A stretch of 64,000 nucleotides of DNA from assembly GCA_001510575.1 (NCBI GenBank), contig LNGK01000003.1, positions 2,705,369 to 2,769,368 of the forward strand, given 5' to 3'. Made by a program: the position numbers and the translations under genes. The notes below the pieces were generated by a model. It was not told the DNA's origin. It searched no databases and saw only the letters and a program-made list of their open reading frames with translations. Numbering within the stretch: position 1 is the stretch's first letter; each line of letters opens with the position of its first letter. Shown one piece after another: positions 12,501 to 26,300 of the stretch. The stretch is from Knoxdaviesia capensis (lineage: Eukaryota > Ascomycota > Sordariomycetes > Microascales > Gondwanamycetaceae).

Positions 12501-15500
12501 GGACCGGGCGAAAAGCTTCTGTGTGTTTGTACAAGCCCTGGATAGAGACAGAAACAAAAAATAGCTCGAAGAGTTATCACGAGAAGGATGCATTCAGATA
12601 CGGCTGTGTGCCATAAATAGCACTTCAGAAAGCGAGTGACGGGTGCAGAAATCAAGTGCCGCCTGTTTGAGGCAGCGTCTGCTCTGAGGAACAAGAAGCT
12701 GTTTTCCTCTGAGCTGAGATGTGAGTTTCGAGGACGTCTCGGCCGACATCTCTCCTTCAGCAGTTGGTTGGTCGCCAGTGCCGTGAAGGACACATGCCAG
12801 CTTTGGCCGCGTGTGTGCGTGACACTTGTACATCGGCCAGCAGCCAACGGCACCGGCCAGCCAAACACGGCGGGATATGCGCTGTCATCCTCCCAGGAAT
12901 ATTGCCCTGCCCACCTGCTTCGAAGTGGCCACATATGTTCGGATGTAGAACAGATCTGGCGTGTATGACTGATGATGGAGGCGTCAATCACACGTGGAAA
13001 AGGTGACGCGCAGCTGACGTGAACAGGCCAGCACGGCAAAGAGTAAGAATCGCTGCGTCATGGCTCCCCCTCCGCCAGGCTGAATCAAAGATCTTCATGC
13101 ATGGCGGAACACCGCCGGACCTTCCCCTCGCAACTCCCCCGCGAAACATTGGCCGGAGGGCCAGACAGGCGCACAAAGTTGTCCGCTGGAAAGAAAAAAA
13201 AGCAGCGTTCTGGAAGAACTGGATCCCCACTCCATGTTCCCTTCTCAACCTGGCACATATCCACCAGAAAAGGAACAGCTGTGTGCGATGTGGAGTGTCC
13301 GGACGTTTTGTTGCTCCTCACGGAGAGTCAGTGTCTCTGGGGATAATCCACTTTGAGAGCCACGGTACCTAAAGCCGTTAGAAACATATAGACCGGGCCT
13401 CAATCCAGAGAGAACGAGAGACACGGTACTACCGAAGCGCATTGCCCGAGCTTTTCTGGTCGTTCATAGTGGGTGGGTTCTTGAGTAACGAAAAGAAATG
13501 CTAAGGCCCGGGCTAACTTAGACGGGGTCCCAAGCGAGGGGCTCCCTCAACATTCCAGTTGAAGTAGCCGCCCGCTCTCCGGCAAAAGAAAATAGAAAAG
13601 AAAAGGGGGTTCCCCTTATTCTAGAAGCCGGGGCTCTTGACTTCCAAAGAATGGTTCTGGACACCTTCCCTGCTGCTTCTGGAGACACCGGATATTGGAG
13701 TTGGCTTTTATCTCCGGTGGACGCCAGCAGAGCCTCATTTTTTTTTGTTCTTCCTGGCAGACTCAGGATGGACTCTTGGGTTTTTTCCAAAGTGAAAAGG
13801 ACAGACTCAAGAAATTCCAAACTCTGGTCTCCATCTCGGGTGGTAACCCAACACGCCCAAAAAGTCCGGGGCAGTTCCAGACTCGGTTGACCAGAAGAGG
13901 CGGCTACGCCCGGACTCCAGAAAATAGAAAAGGGGGGCGATGGCGGCCATGAGATGATTCCAAGTGGACTCTCCTGTTTCTTTTCTTCTCCTGACACCTT
14001 GCAGAAGGCACTGTTAGTCCAGTCCCCCCGAAAGCCCGCCGGGACAGAGAACAACAGCCCGGCCGGGAGATGCGAAATCCGGTCCCCAGGCTGTCGGGAC
14101 AAGCGCGCATACTGGTGAAAACCGCCGCCCGTTTCTGGCCGGTAATCTCCGACCAAACGAGAGCAGAGAGACCAAGGATTTCGGGGCCGCTTGACCCCCA
14201 AATACGCGCCTGTCCTCAAGCATGGGCGCGGCGACCGGGTAAATGCCAGTTGGGCCTGGCTGGAATGCCAGCCAGCGCGCGTGATGATGGGAGTGAGCCC
14301 CATAGGCGCATAGTTTGCTTCGACGGCTCGTTCAGGAGAGACCTGACTCAGCTTGCTGGTGAAATGTATCAGAACCACATCGCCAGAGGTTACGTACTGG
14401 CGCTCGACTAAGCTTTAGCTGTTTGGTGACCGTCGACGTTGGCTAGTCAGTTCTCTGTGTCTATGCGGATTCTTCCGTATGTAGGCTAGGCTGGAGATCC
14501 AAGAGTGAATCCAGAGAAATAGAACAAAAGTCTCCAGCTCGTCTGCTTGTTGCTTACCAGTTACCACAATCCAATGCCACTAAAGCTCCCCGGTTGCAGC
14601 AATGAGGCGTGTCAGACTCATCCGGACGAGGCTACTTTAGACTATTGGCAACTGACGAGCAGACATCATCCAAAGATGTACAAAAACACATTCAAAAACC
14701 AGAATAAAAGGACCGCATACGAGCAAGCCTTTGCCGAGTATCATAAAAGCCAACGCACAAAGAAGCCGAAGAAAAAAAAATAACACCGATGGCGCCATTC
14801 ACACAAACCACCAACAAGCCATCGCAAGGACGGACTACTAACCCTAAGCCCGGCCGGCCTCGGCTTCCTAGCCCCGGCGCTGATTGGTCCAAATTGCCCA
14901 AGTTGCACCCTTCCGATATCGCCAAAGCCAACGGCTAAAAGAATACGCACATCCTGGTGGGTTTTGCAGCCAATCAGCAACGGACTTCCCGGCCACTGGC
15001 TTTGCCACCGAAAAAGGTTGCTAAAAACAGATCACACATAATTTATTTTTTCCTTGTTCACATGACACTCTTTGGGAAAGGTCGGGTGGCTTCATCGATG
15101 ATCCCATTATCTTTCCTTTTTTTTTCTTTTCTTTCTGCTCTCGGCTGTGGAAATATGGTTTAGGTCTGAAGAGGCCAAACGAGGAATAAGATAAAACGAG
15201 TCCTCTTGTCACAAAACCACAACAGCACTATCCTTTCATGCAGGATCACCCATCAACAATGCTAATATGTGCCCAGACAGGACGAAAAGTGCCCGATATC
15301 ATGAGGTGCATTAGTGCTCTGCACGGCCGGCCTGTTTTCTTTTCAGCGTTGCTGAGAACGTTACAGCAGTGTTCGCCACGAAGCGCTCGTTGCCCTAAAT
15401 CTGTTGGATCAGGGCACGTCTTCGGAGGATTCCTAGACAGCTCACTCCGTACTGTACACCTTTCCCTACAAAACCCAGGTCATATATCCAGAGGCATCCC

Positions 15501-16608
15501 AAGCAAGAAACCCAGCAAGCCCTCCCGGCTCCCCCGAACGTTCTGAGAAGCTCAAGCGTGTCTTCTGACTTCTGCCACAGGCAAATGTCCCAGGATATAT
15601 GTGTCTTGCGGTCTGGCGATGCGATTGGCGGCTCACCGATATTAGCACTCTCCAACGTATGTAGGATTTTTCCCGTTGGTCCTCCTTGTATTCTACGTAC
15701 TGTACAATATCTAGACATTGCTGCCCCCCTTGTCTTCGTTCGGCCTACACGTCCCAGCTGCTCTTTTGACGCAACGGCTCAGCCGCGTAAACCTGTGACA
15801 TACGGGACGTTCTCACCGTCTAAGTCTAGGATGCGAGAGCGAGGGAGGGAAAGAGGGAGCACCTGTGCCTCCCAAGAAACAAACCGTCATACGTCATGCT
15901 CGCCGTCTAGCGGTGAAGCAGTGGTTTCGAACCCTTCCAGAAGCACAGCGGCTTTCCAAGGTGTGCACTGTACAGTATGCATGCCGGTAAGACGTGTAGT
16001 TCTCATGTTCCGTGCCCCTTGCTCCGAAGTGCAGGTATGTCGTGTCCATGTTGGGTTGGAGATATCGAGCCACCACATGTGGCCCTTAGTGCCCAAGAGC
16101 CGTGCAAAACAACCATCCCTGCATATCACCCACGCTGCGCGAGACGCTTTCTTTCACCCGTAGGGCGTGGACTGCCGGGCCTCAGAATGCGACTTGCCCC
16201 GCCACACTTCAATGCCGCGAGTTGCTTTCTTCTACGAGGAGGCAACCAACCCATCAAGCAAAGCCGTTGGGCCTGTTTTCTCTTGTGCTTTTCTGAGCGA
16301 AGAAAAGGGGTGAAAGTACCTCTTGTGCCGAATCCGCAGGAGCGGGAATATTCAACAGCATATATCTCTGAAAGACCCTGCCCCACCAACGTTGCAGACA
16401 GAATGGAGCACACATTTCCGCGAGATTTTTTTTTCTTTCAGTCTTTTTTATTAATCTTCTGCATAGCGCGCGCCGCCCGCCCCGGCTTTGCCCAATTACA
16501 GACCGTGTCGTATATGAAAGGTCGCAGTCCAATGGGTGCGAAAACTGAAAATTTTGATGGTGCTGTGCATGCGATGGCGAGAGACGTGCAGCAAGTCAAG
16601 TCCCGAAG

Positions 16609-16631
16609 ATATAAATAAATAAATAAATAAA
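16609..16631. repeat. (ATAA)n microsatellite
   Basis: About five tandem copies of ATAA in non-coding DNA. Confidence 0.85.
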
Positions 16632-17046
16632 CACTGGGCGCGGGCACAAGTCTCTCCAGCGGTGGCTTCCGATGCTTAGACTCAGAGGACTGCAGGTGGA
16701 AATCTCGTGGTGGCCGGGCCATTGTCGCCTCACAAAACACCCAATCCATGAATACCAGCTCGCCATTGTACCACGCATCCCATTTACACTCGAAGGATTA
16801 GTCTGTTCCGCCGCCAAGTTCACGGAAGGGGAACCGCCAGCCAATTGCGGGAGGAAAATCACACACAAAGAGGATGGAGGGGAGAGGCTGGGAGGAGCTT
16901 TCAGAACAGAGCTTCCCTGAAGCTGAAGCTGAAGCTACCCCTCCATCGAATTTATGCAAGCCCCTCCATGGCGCGTTATCGATTAAGGCGCCAACCCGAC
17001 ACACCCAACCACCAGCGCAACAACGGCATGAAAAGCCCGAGAGATG

Positions 17047-17061
17047 TGCGTGCGTGCGTGC

Positions 17062-17096
<35 letters not shown>
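17047..17096. repeat. compound (GTGC)n(GT)n microsatellite
   Basis: A short GTGC tandem passes directly into an uninterrupted GT run. CA-rich sequence follows at about 17130-17195, so the two blocks are partly complementary. Confidence 0.9.
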
Positions 17097-17099
<3 letters not shown>

Positions 17100-17540
17100 C
17101 CGCCGCTGCTGCTGCTGCCCTGCCCACCCACACTCACACAGAGAGAGGTACCGCACACACGCATAGAGCACACGGCACGCACGCACACACACCTCCCGCA
17201 CAGCAAATTTGTTCATGCCTCAGTCTGTCTCCTCACGATGTAACACAACCTGCGCGAAGGCAGAAGCAGAACAAAAGAGACGTAAGAGGTGCAAATGCAC
17301 ACAACCCCCCTTCTCCAAAACCCAGATTCTTGGAACCACATCCCGCTTTGCTGAGGAGGAAGTCAAGAGTCGAGATGCATGATGTTGGGCTCCGGCGTCG
17401 TTCGCTGCCGTGCTGATATCTTCCCCCATCGCTGCCCAAACACCCGAACACTCTGGCACAGGCACATTTGTCTCTGCACCCACGTCGTCGTATGCAATTA
17501 TCCGCTCTTTCCCCTTCCCGCGCAGCCCACGTACGTTCAA

Positions 17541-17586
17541 TCTCTCTCTCTCTCTCTTTGTCTCTCTCTCTCTCTCTCTCTCTCTC
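17541..17586. repeat. (CT)n microsatellite
   Basis: CT dinucleotide run interrupted by a single TTTG, in non-coding DNA. Confidence 0.9.
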
Positions 17587-20223
17587 GCTCTTTCCCTTCT
17601 CTTTATTCTCGTTTCATGCATAATCCTTCCGGTGTCGTCATCGCTCATTTATTCAAGCCCTCCTTCACCGATCTCATCAAGTGCTTGGCTCCTTCTCTGG
17701 TTCTGCCACCTTGTTCTCTGTTCCTTCCTTGGCGCGGTTCCGACTTTTGGAGGGGGCCTTTTAGTCGCCTGTTCTAGAAACTGTGACTCACCCTTTTTTT
17801 TTTCCTCTTTTTTCTGTGGTAAAACCCTGTTCCCCTGTTTTTCGTCCACTCATGTGTTGAGTGAGAGTTCCACAGAATCTCACAGAAAAACTCGGCATGT
17901 TGCATACTCGCATATCGCGGCACCTTTTCAGTCTTGAGTTCCTTGCTTCTTTCAGGTTTTTTTTTTTTGTGGTGGGTGGTGGTCGTACAGTCCACACCAG
18001 AGATCTGACGCCCAGTTCGAACTGTACGGCCCTGTGAAACGCACAGCGCAAGATGCAGCATCGCAACTGCGAGCGTCGATCTTCACCACGACGTAACATG
18101 TACTGTGGTATGAGGGTTGCGGCGTCGGGCTGGAATAAGCGTGGCCGACAGTCGACACAAAGCACGGCTGGCCGATGCCTTAGTCAAAAGGGGGGACGGC
18201 GTTGGGCTCTCGTCTCAGAAGGAAGAAGATGGTGTGGGAAGATGCTTGAGATCTCGAGCCAGAAGATGATGGAGTGAAGCACGTAGTGTACAGCACAGTA
18301 CAGTACAGTACGTCGAAAGCTCGTCGACCCTCCTTTTCAAACTGAAATGTCAAGGATGCAACAGTGCCTCTTCCTTCTCACAAGCAGCTACTGTATACTG
18401 TACTGTACAATGCAAAAGTTACGCGCCGCCTCAGGCCTGTATCCGGGGACTCTGATCCACTGACTAACAGGTATAAGCATGCATACCCTCCATATTCCAT
18501 ACATCTTCTCAGGTCTAAAATAATGCACGACACAATTCCAGTGCACAACTGCCCACGATGCTGCCCGTCCTCTGGGCTCAACAGTAGCACGACAACTGGA
18601 TCCAGCGTGCATTAGTAGCTGAAGGAAGGTCCTTGGCCGGACGGCGGTCCACATGTCGACATAGGCGCAGTATCACACGGATGGAGGACATTCAGGAACC
18701 AGAATCACCAGACGGGATGTTCAAAGCCTCCCTCCAGTAGGTACTGTAGGTACCTAACTCCACCAGCATCATTCATATCGTGGGTTGGCCCCCAGTGTTT
18801 CCTTATTTCACAAAAACGCCGCTCGGGCCACCTGCGAGTGATTTCGAACAAGGACAAGACCATGTTCGCCCGATCCCGCAAGATTCCTCTGGGCGTTGTG
18901 TATTTTTATTTTACGACTGGTCGGCAATCAATCAGTGCTTTCGTTCGCTTGTCCGTTTGTATTGTATATCTGAACCCATGAATATCCTCTGCTTGTGCTA
19001 CCACTACAACGCAACTTGGCCCGGATAACCCTCGGCCCATGGTCGGTGGGAGCAGGAGCCCAAAGTCAAGCTGGTTAGACTTGAAGCCAGAAATCCCTGG
19101 GTTGATGATGTGCATGTGTGGCACTCCAGGAGATTGACGGTCTTGGCCTTCATTTTCAAAGACGAAAATCCGCTTAACCGTACTACATGGAGCTACAAGA
19201 TTTGTTGAGAGGCTGTTTCCTCGTCACGGCGTGCTGAATTTGTAGGTGGGGGAAGTCCACGAGAGACGGGCATTCTTTCCTGATACAGCCAGCATAATTC
19301 TCAGGTTGTTTCTGGCCTGGCTAATTGCTATGTTGGCTGGGAACAATTGAGCATCCACATATCAGACAACAGACACAAAATCACTTTTCAGGGCTGGAGG
19401 CAGGGGGTGGGCGCGGGTGCGGGTGCAGGCGACCAGGAACACGGTGAATCTCGCCCAGGTATGTGTTCTATAATGGGCCGTTTGTGGCTTGCATCATGGA
19501 TACCTAGTTACCTACCAAGCCAAACACACGCACCTTCCAGGGGAGGGGATACAGGAACTGCGATCATCATTTATCATCATTCTCATCTCGCTACATGATA
19601 TCTGATGAGCCGGGGGTGGGGGGGGAGCATCAGCTCCCAGATGGCCCGAATCCTCCAAAATGCCGGACTGATTTTCAGAAGATGCCATTCCATTTCAAGC
19701 ATCCCGGAAATAATGCCCCAACAAACAGACTGAGAGAGAGCATGTACGGCCCGTCCAAGAGCACCGCTGACCGAGCGAAACATGCTGGTTGACGGCGGTT
19801 TGCCACATTGCCAACCAACTTATGTGCTACCACGGACCTTTCAAAATCCACAATCGTCTCCTGCATCTACCCATCGTTTCTACTTCCAGGGGTTCTCCCG
19901 CTTTGTTTGACCATCTCTCCTTTCTCACCGACTAAGGACGGTGCATTGGCGGCTGGAATGGACCAGTGGGGCGCGTTCGTTATCTTTCTCCCAGCGAAGC
20001 CAGGAACACACTTTAACGGCGTGCCGTCTGTACTCTGTACTGTGTGCTCATAGTGCGGTGAACAGCCAAATACGCGGAGGAAACATTCGTAGAGTGCGAG
20101 GTGTGGTCCCGCCCTGGCATGAGAGAATCCCTGGGAACTTGGTTTAAGCTTCCCTCATGGAGGGTTTTACGGTCCATGTCGATCAGTTTTGCCTGTGAGC
20201 CTGTGACCCGGAATCCTTGTCTA

Positions 20224-20604
20224 TCATGCCGGGGGGGGCTGATACCGGATATTCCCAGCCAGAACTTGCCCAAGTCCCGTCGTAACCTGGACAGACAGCT
20301 CCCGATCTTGCAGATGCTGGAGTTCTTGCGAGGTTGGCAGCTGTCCCGTTCGCATTTGCGAATCGAGCTGAGCCGCCTCGCATCGGCTGTTCAGCGCTGT
20401 TGTCGGCTCTCGTATACAGGCCAGGCGCCCACGGAGGAACGCGAGAGGCGCCGAGAAAGCTTGACGGTGACTCGGTCCTTCTCGTCCGTCGAGATCAGTG
20501 AGAGTAGAGGGCAAAGACCCGAGCCGGTGTTCTTGGTAGACGTGCAGCTCTGCCAGCATGACCAGTTGATCGCCGAAAGCATAGAGGTGAACAGTCGTGT
20601 GCAT
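20224..20604 (-). pseudogene. possible relic resembling the start of a polyketide synthase SAT domain
   Basis: An open frame of 126 codons begins with MHTTVHLYAFGDQ. The hydrophobic stretch followed by FGDQ at the extreme N-terminus resembles the opening of starter-unit acyltransferase (SAT) domains of fungal non-reducing polyketide synthases. A later APLAFLRGRLACIRE segment vaguely recalls the following SAT helix. The frame stops after 126 codons and no ketosynthase sequence follows on the minus strand. It is either a decayed fragment or a chance match in a gene-poor region. Confidence is low. Confidence 0.2.
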
Positions 20605-21240
20605 CGGCCAGAAGTGAAGACAGATTGTGGTCCGCCACCCACTCGGCATCGGACAGCCTCGATGTGGTTAACCTGCCTAACATCCTTCCCTAGCGGTGCT
20701 CCAGAACCGCCGAGAAGGACGAAGCAGATCATGAGCTGTCAGAAAAAAAAAAGAAAGTAAAAAAAAAAAGAACCACCAACAACAGCCACTAGCCTAGATT
20801 TCTGTAGTGCAGTGAAGACGGCATTTCTGTCTTCTTCTCCTAATCTACGAGCTTTCCCAAACGTGGGAGGACTGTGACATATCAAACTCGGCTTAGGTTA
20901 CAAGCAATATGCGCCAGACAGCTGTGCCGTAATGCTGCCTTTGTTTCTTCCGCTGCAGCTACTCTTTTAGGCGGCTCGACCAACGGGAAAACAGGGCGAT
21001 AAAGCCCTGACGCGCAGTCTGTGTGTCCCTCTCAGCCATACAAAGAAAACAGAAGAAAACAGAAAAGAGAAAAGAGAATGGAATCGGCGTTCCTGGTCAT
21101 TATGATCGCCGTCTCACCATGATTGGGCGTTGGAAGTCGGGCGGAAGGTGTGAATCCTAAGGCACCGGCTGCCACCTGCGTGGATTTGAACGCAGCGGGT
21201 TCGTTTGTTCGTTCCGGCGTGTGATTGATTCCCTCCGGTG

Positions 21241-21264
21241 AAGAGAGAGAGAGAGAGAGAGAGA
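21241..21264. repeat. (GA)n microsatellite
   Basis: GA dinucleotide run in non-coding DNA. Confidence 0.85.
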
Positions 21265-23375
21265 CCTCTTGCAGCCTTTCACACTCACTTATCCGTCTAT
21301 CTGCAAGCTGGCATCTGCGCCTAGCCGAGCGTGGACACGAGGTGGTGCCTGTGTATTTACTGCCTTCCAAGCTAGAATGGAAAACTGGCCGATTGCCCTA
21401 AAGTGTTTTTTTTTTTTTGCCACGCTAGACCGTCGCCCGTCCTAGGGGCGGCGATTCTGCAGTACGCTCTCGGTGACATCCATCAACACAAGAAAGAAAA
21501 AGAACAACAGGCCGAAGAGCAAGACTCGCCGGCACTTGTGAGATTTCGCCGACCGACAGAGAAGATGTAATACGCATGCGATCAGCTCGTTCAGCCATCT
21601 TCACACCTCCAGAATCTCTATATAAACCGCCGTCCCTTCCGCGCGTTTGCCGTCCCGATCGGCTCCAAACCCCCTTCGGAAAAGCTAGAAGTCCCAGAAA
21701 ACCTTCGGGAAGTCTCTCCATAAAAAAGAAGAGTAAGGCCCACCACCCACCTCCTTCCCACCACTACCTTCTTTCCTGTGTCCGTCGCCCCTGCCACCTG
21801 GCCTGGTAAGTCCGTTTAGCTCTTGCTCCTTTGAGCAGTCCGCCGGTCAGCCAACCTAAAGTCTCTAGTGAGCATTCTTCAACGTCGAGAAGCAGGAAGG
21901 GGCGACTCTCTCTCTTCCTTCCTTCCAGGAAGTACTGATTACTTGTACCTTGTACCCTTCGCACTATTCCAACTTCATGTCTTTTCGTCATACCTCAACT
22001 CTCAACTCTTCTTCCTTTTCTTCCTCCCAGCTTCATCTTGCTCTACTCTGACCAGTCTTGTGAACACTTCTGGTTATTGTTTTCTCTTCATCATTCCATC
22101 ATTTCGTAATCTTGAATCCTTTATCTGGCTCTCGTGATTTTGTGGCCTGAAATATCAGTCCTTCGCGTACTGATGGTCTTTGCATCACTCTAGATCGCCC
22201 TATTTTTTTCCCTTCTTCTGCCTGTGGCCCATATCTTTTCTTTTTTTCTTTTTTTTTTTTTGCCGCCAGCTCGGCCTGTCCAAGAATATCGTGCAGGATC
22301 TGGTACAGGTACAGATACCAAAGTTCAGCCTCAGTAAATGGTTGGTAATCCCCTGTCGGTGTCAGACGGTCTTCGTGGATATTTCATGTATCACTTCTGT
22401 TCTGTCATGCTTCACCTCTCGACCGTTACTTCTGGTCTCTGCTATCAACATCTCATCTCAACGTGTTCGCTCTCAAACTGACTCTGCGGTCTTTGTGTCT
22501 GCCTTCGAATCCAGATTTATCGTTACTCTTAGATCTCATTCTTTGCGCCCGTTTCCATAGAATCCTCCCCCGGGAACCATCGTGAATTCATCCACTACAA
22601 CTTCACCATTCCAATCGCCATTGTCTTCCCACAGACTCGACAATATCCACTTCTACCACGCACACGCCCACTCTTAGGGTCTCTTCGGTTCCGTTTTGGC
22701 TCTTCCCGGGCCCCTGTCTTGTCTCGCCAAACTGGCTCGGCTGCCTACGACCTCGAGCTTTTTTCTCTATCCAGCCTTTATTTTGCTGCTGCTCAGCCTT
22801 CACGCAAGCCTTGGGTGCACGCTGTCTTTCTATTTTCTGTTCTGCTCCTGTCGACTCTCGTTTTACGGGCGTTTCGCTTCTGTTCTGACAGGGTTCTCTC
22901 TCCCAAAGACCCTCCCAACAAGAGCCCTTTCAACCGCTTCGAACTCCATCTCTCCACCTAAATCCAAATTTCACCCTCGACGAAATCCCACCAACGTGCC
23001 CTGAGAAATCGGCTGTATATTGGCTGCTTTTCCTTTCGATCTCTTCTGCTTTGAATTTATCTCACGCTTCTTCTTCCTCCTTAACCGCCCTTTCCGCTTC
23101 ACCAAACTCTCCTTCCTCCCTCCCTCACCTTTTCTTCACGACCCCTTCTTGGGCTGTGACTTCTCTTGTGCTTATTTTATCTTATTTTATCTCTTCCTTC
23201 TCTTCGTTTTTTATTTCTCTCGGCCGTTGAGTTGTGTCGCTGCGAGCATTCGCGCGATTCGTCTTTCGTGGCTTTTTTCTTCTTTTTTTTCTTTGACCGA
23301 AGTCTCCCTTAGCTTTTGCGTCCTCAAGGTCTTTTGCGAACCTCGAGGGCGTCAACTGATTCTCCATAGCCCCCA

Positions 23376-26300
23376 ATGTCGAATTCGAATGCCTCTCCTG
23401 CGGGAGGCTCTGGCAGCGGGAACACGCCTCCCTCTGCCGAAGAAACCGGTACGCGACCACTCTTCCGCACACAGTTCTAACAATCCCGATCACCGCCCGC
23501 CACCTGTGTTTGGCCGAGAGAGACTGCCGAAAGCAAGATGTTTCTTCTTCGGATCGGACCTCTCCAAATACCCACCCCGTCAGACATACATAGTTCTCCA
23601 ACTTCCCTCTCCAGGATAGCGACATATGAGGAATGCGAGTGCTCTCTAAATGAAGTGTGAGACTGTCCAGGAGAAAGTCCGCGGCGCACACCCTGCAAAG
23701 CATCGTGAGAAGGCATGGGTCTATTCGCATGGTGGAGTGCGAGAGAAGCTCGGCCCCTCGTTCGTTCCTCTTGCATCTTCCCTCTAACCCTCGATCGCGT
23801 TTTGTCGGCTCTGTCGCTGCGTTTTGCTGGATTCCCTGAGCGGTGGCTGTCTTTTCTTCCTGTCTGTCTCTTCTCTTCTCGGCCGGCAATGGTTTAGAAG
23901 ATGTCGAAACACTGTTAAACCCACATTCCGGGTCTCGCTTTCTGTCGCCCTCCAGTCCTCCCTCTCCGTTCCCCTCCAATTCGTCATATCGTTTGTTATC
24001 TTCCCTCTCGCGGGACTCGCGGGAGGGAGAGGGTTTTTTTGTCATGTGGTTGTGTCTCTCGGCCACAACTACCGCCATTTCCAAATGCACATGCTCGTAT
24101 ATCAATCATCTTTGCTAACCACAACTACTACCCTCCGTGGGTCTTTTCACGTTCTGTTCAACCAGGCACAATTACCGTTAACACAAGGGCTCCTCCTGCC
24201 TTTCCTTCCAAGACCGACAAGCCTCGTCCCCATGTCTGCGCGACTTGCCAACGCTCGTTCGCTCGTCTCGAGCACCTGAAGCGCCACGAACGCTCCCATA
24301 CCAAAGAAAAGCCCTTCGAGTGTCCCGAATGCTCGAGATGTTTTGCCCGGCGCGACCTTCTGTTGCGCCACCAGCAGAAGTTACATCAAACCACCACGCC
24401 TAGCTCCCGTCCCCGGGGCCGCCGCGAGAGTACTACCGGTGTCCCTCCGGTTCAGAGCCGGGTCCGGAAGAATAGTATGGCTGGACCTCACCCTGCCCTT
24501 TCCGGTTCTGCCATCTCCGGTGGAATGGCCAGCGCAGCAGGTCCAGCCCGGCCAAGGGCCAATACTATCAGCCACGTTGATAATAACAATGCCATGCAGC
24601 TAATTGCGCAGGCGACCGCCCAGGCGTCCAGAGGTATCCCACTTACTCACAGCCGGCACCCCAGCCTCATCGGACTTCCCATCCACCACCATGCCATGGA
24701 TCCCCCCAGCTTTGCCGGCATGTCCTCCGCCATGCACCAACGAGGAATGCCCGCCAACGGTCTCCCGAAGCTCGATACCCAGCCTGCCAGCCTCTTGGAC
24801 ATCAACAACACTGGACAACGCACCGCTCCCCCGCTCGGCTTCACCGACTATGATCTTGATCTGCTCTTCAGCGCATCGACTGTAAACCCCAGTGCTCTTC
24901 ACCTTTCCGGCGACTCACCGCAGTCAATGGTGCTGGACCCCACCTCCCCGTTCCTTGGCGGCTTTGGAGACTCGGCAACCGGAGCATTACAGGAAGACGG
25001 CTTCGATTGGTTGGTGGGATTCGACCAGCAAATGTCATTCAACATCAACGAAACCGCCGTCGACGGCTCGAGCCCCTCCGCTATTAGCACTGGCAGCCAG
25101 AGCGGCATCAGTGATGTCATGCTCGATGGCTCCAACCGGACCCGAAACGCTGTAGCGACCGCGAGCCCGATGTGGTCTTCCCTTGGACAGACACAGGTAT
25201 CCCATCCTTTTAATAACGTCGATATGGGAACCACCGTGTTCCCGGATCTCCTGAACGGCGCGCCGATTTCTCCGCAGCCCGCTCCTCAAAGAACTCATGA
25301 CCAGTACTTCTCGACTCCCCCCACGTCTCTAAACTCGCTTAGCCCAAGTTTGGTTAACCCTGTCGTCAACCACCAGAACCTCCACCCCGTCATCAATTTC
25401 AGTCGTGGCCCCGGCCCCGATTCCGCAGCATCACGTGCTGGAACAACCGCTGCCGTCGCCGCCGCTGCCGCAGCAGCCGCCCTCCAACGCGAATCGACGA
25501 CGTCAACAATCTCAGACTCGACGCGAACCGCAATTATAAACGCGCTCGCCAACGGCAGCGCTCCCTACCCTCCCGCCCGCAAGTACTCGTTTCCGGCCTC
25601 GGCCTCCCCGATCTCTCCTCAATTCGCGCCCTCCTCGACCTCGACCGGACATGACACCGTCTCGCAGACGCTGCCGACCACCCTCAATCTACGAAGATAC
25701 GTTTCAGCGTACATGCGCTACTTCCACCTCCACCTCCCTTTCCTCCATCTTCCCTCCCTCTCTCTCCATGTCCCCCCTGAGAACTCTGGCGTTGGTGGAA
25801 TAGGATGTTTGGTACTGTCAATGGCCGCTTTAGGTGCTCTTTACGAGTTGGAACCGAAGTTGTCTCGGGACCTGTTTGAGATGGCCAAGAAGATGCTGAG
25901 GCTGCAATTAGAAGAGCGGCGCAAGGCGGATGTCAAAAAGGTTGATCTCTATCGTACATCTAGCAGCACGGCAGACCCACACCAGCCCCAGCAGTCATTT
26001 TCATCATCGTCACCACAGCAGCAACCGCAACAGCAAGGTTTCCAGCAACAGCAGCAACAACAGCAACAGCAGCACCAGCACCAGCAGCACCAGCAATCAG
26101 GCAAGAAACCGGAATCAGGGCCTCATACCCCCCTTTATCTAGTGCAGGCTATGCTTCTCAACGTCATATACGGCTTGAACTGTGGAGACAAGAGCGCCAG
26201 CGACGTTGCCTCAACGCATCGCGCAACGCTTGTCGGCCTTGCAAAATCGGCCGGGCTGTTAGAGCCAGTCAAGCCTGAGTTTGCATTCAAGAACGACGTT

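Larger units (their letters stand above)
9568..23375. other. about 14 kb gene-poor interval
   Basis: I see no intact gene in this stretch. Open frames (for example 13518-14378 on the minus strand, 286 codons) lack recognisable domains and have no neighbouring exons. Notable contents are palindromic TACTGTAC-type motifs (15449, 15697, 15967, 18288-18312, 18397), an (ATAA)n run at 16609-16631, a GTGC/GT run at 17047-17094, a CT run at 17541-17586, a GA run at 21241-21264 and a possible SAT-like relic at 20224-20604. From about 21730 to 23375 the + strand is pyrimidine-rich and is probably the promoter and long 5' leader of the transcription factor gene that starts at 23376. Confidence 0.5.

Noticed and set aside
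13518..14378. 286-codon open frame on the minus strand
   Set aside because: No recognisable domain, no neighbouring exons and no clear codon bias. It lies in a gene-poor stretch with few stops by composition.
15905..15945. TTCGAACC B-box-like sequence suggesting a tRNA on the minus strand
   Set aside because: No matching A box, acceptor stem or anticodon arm at the required distances.
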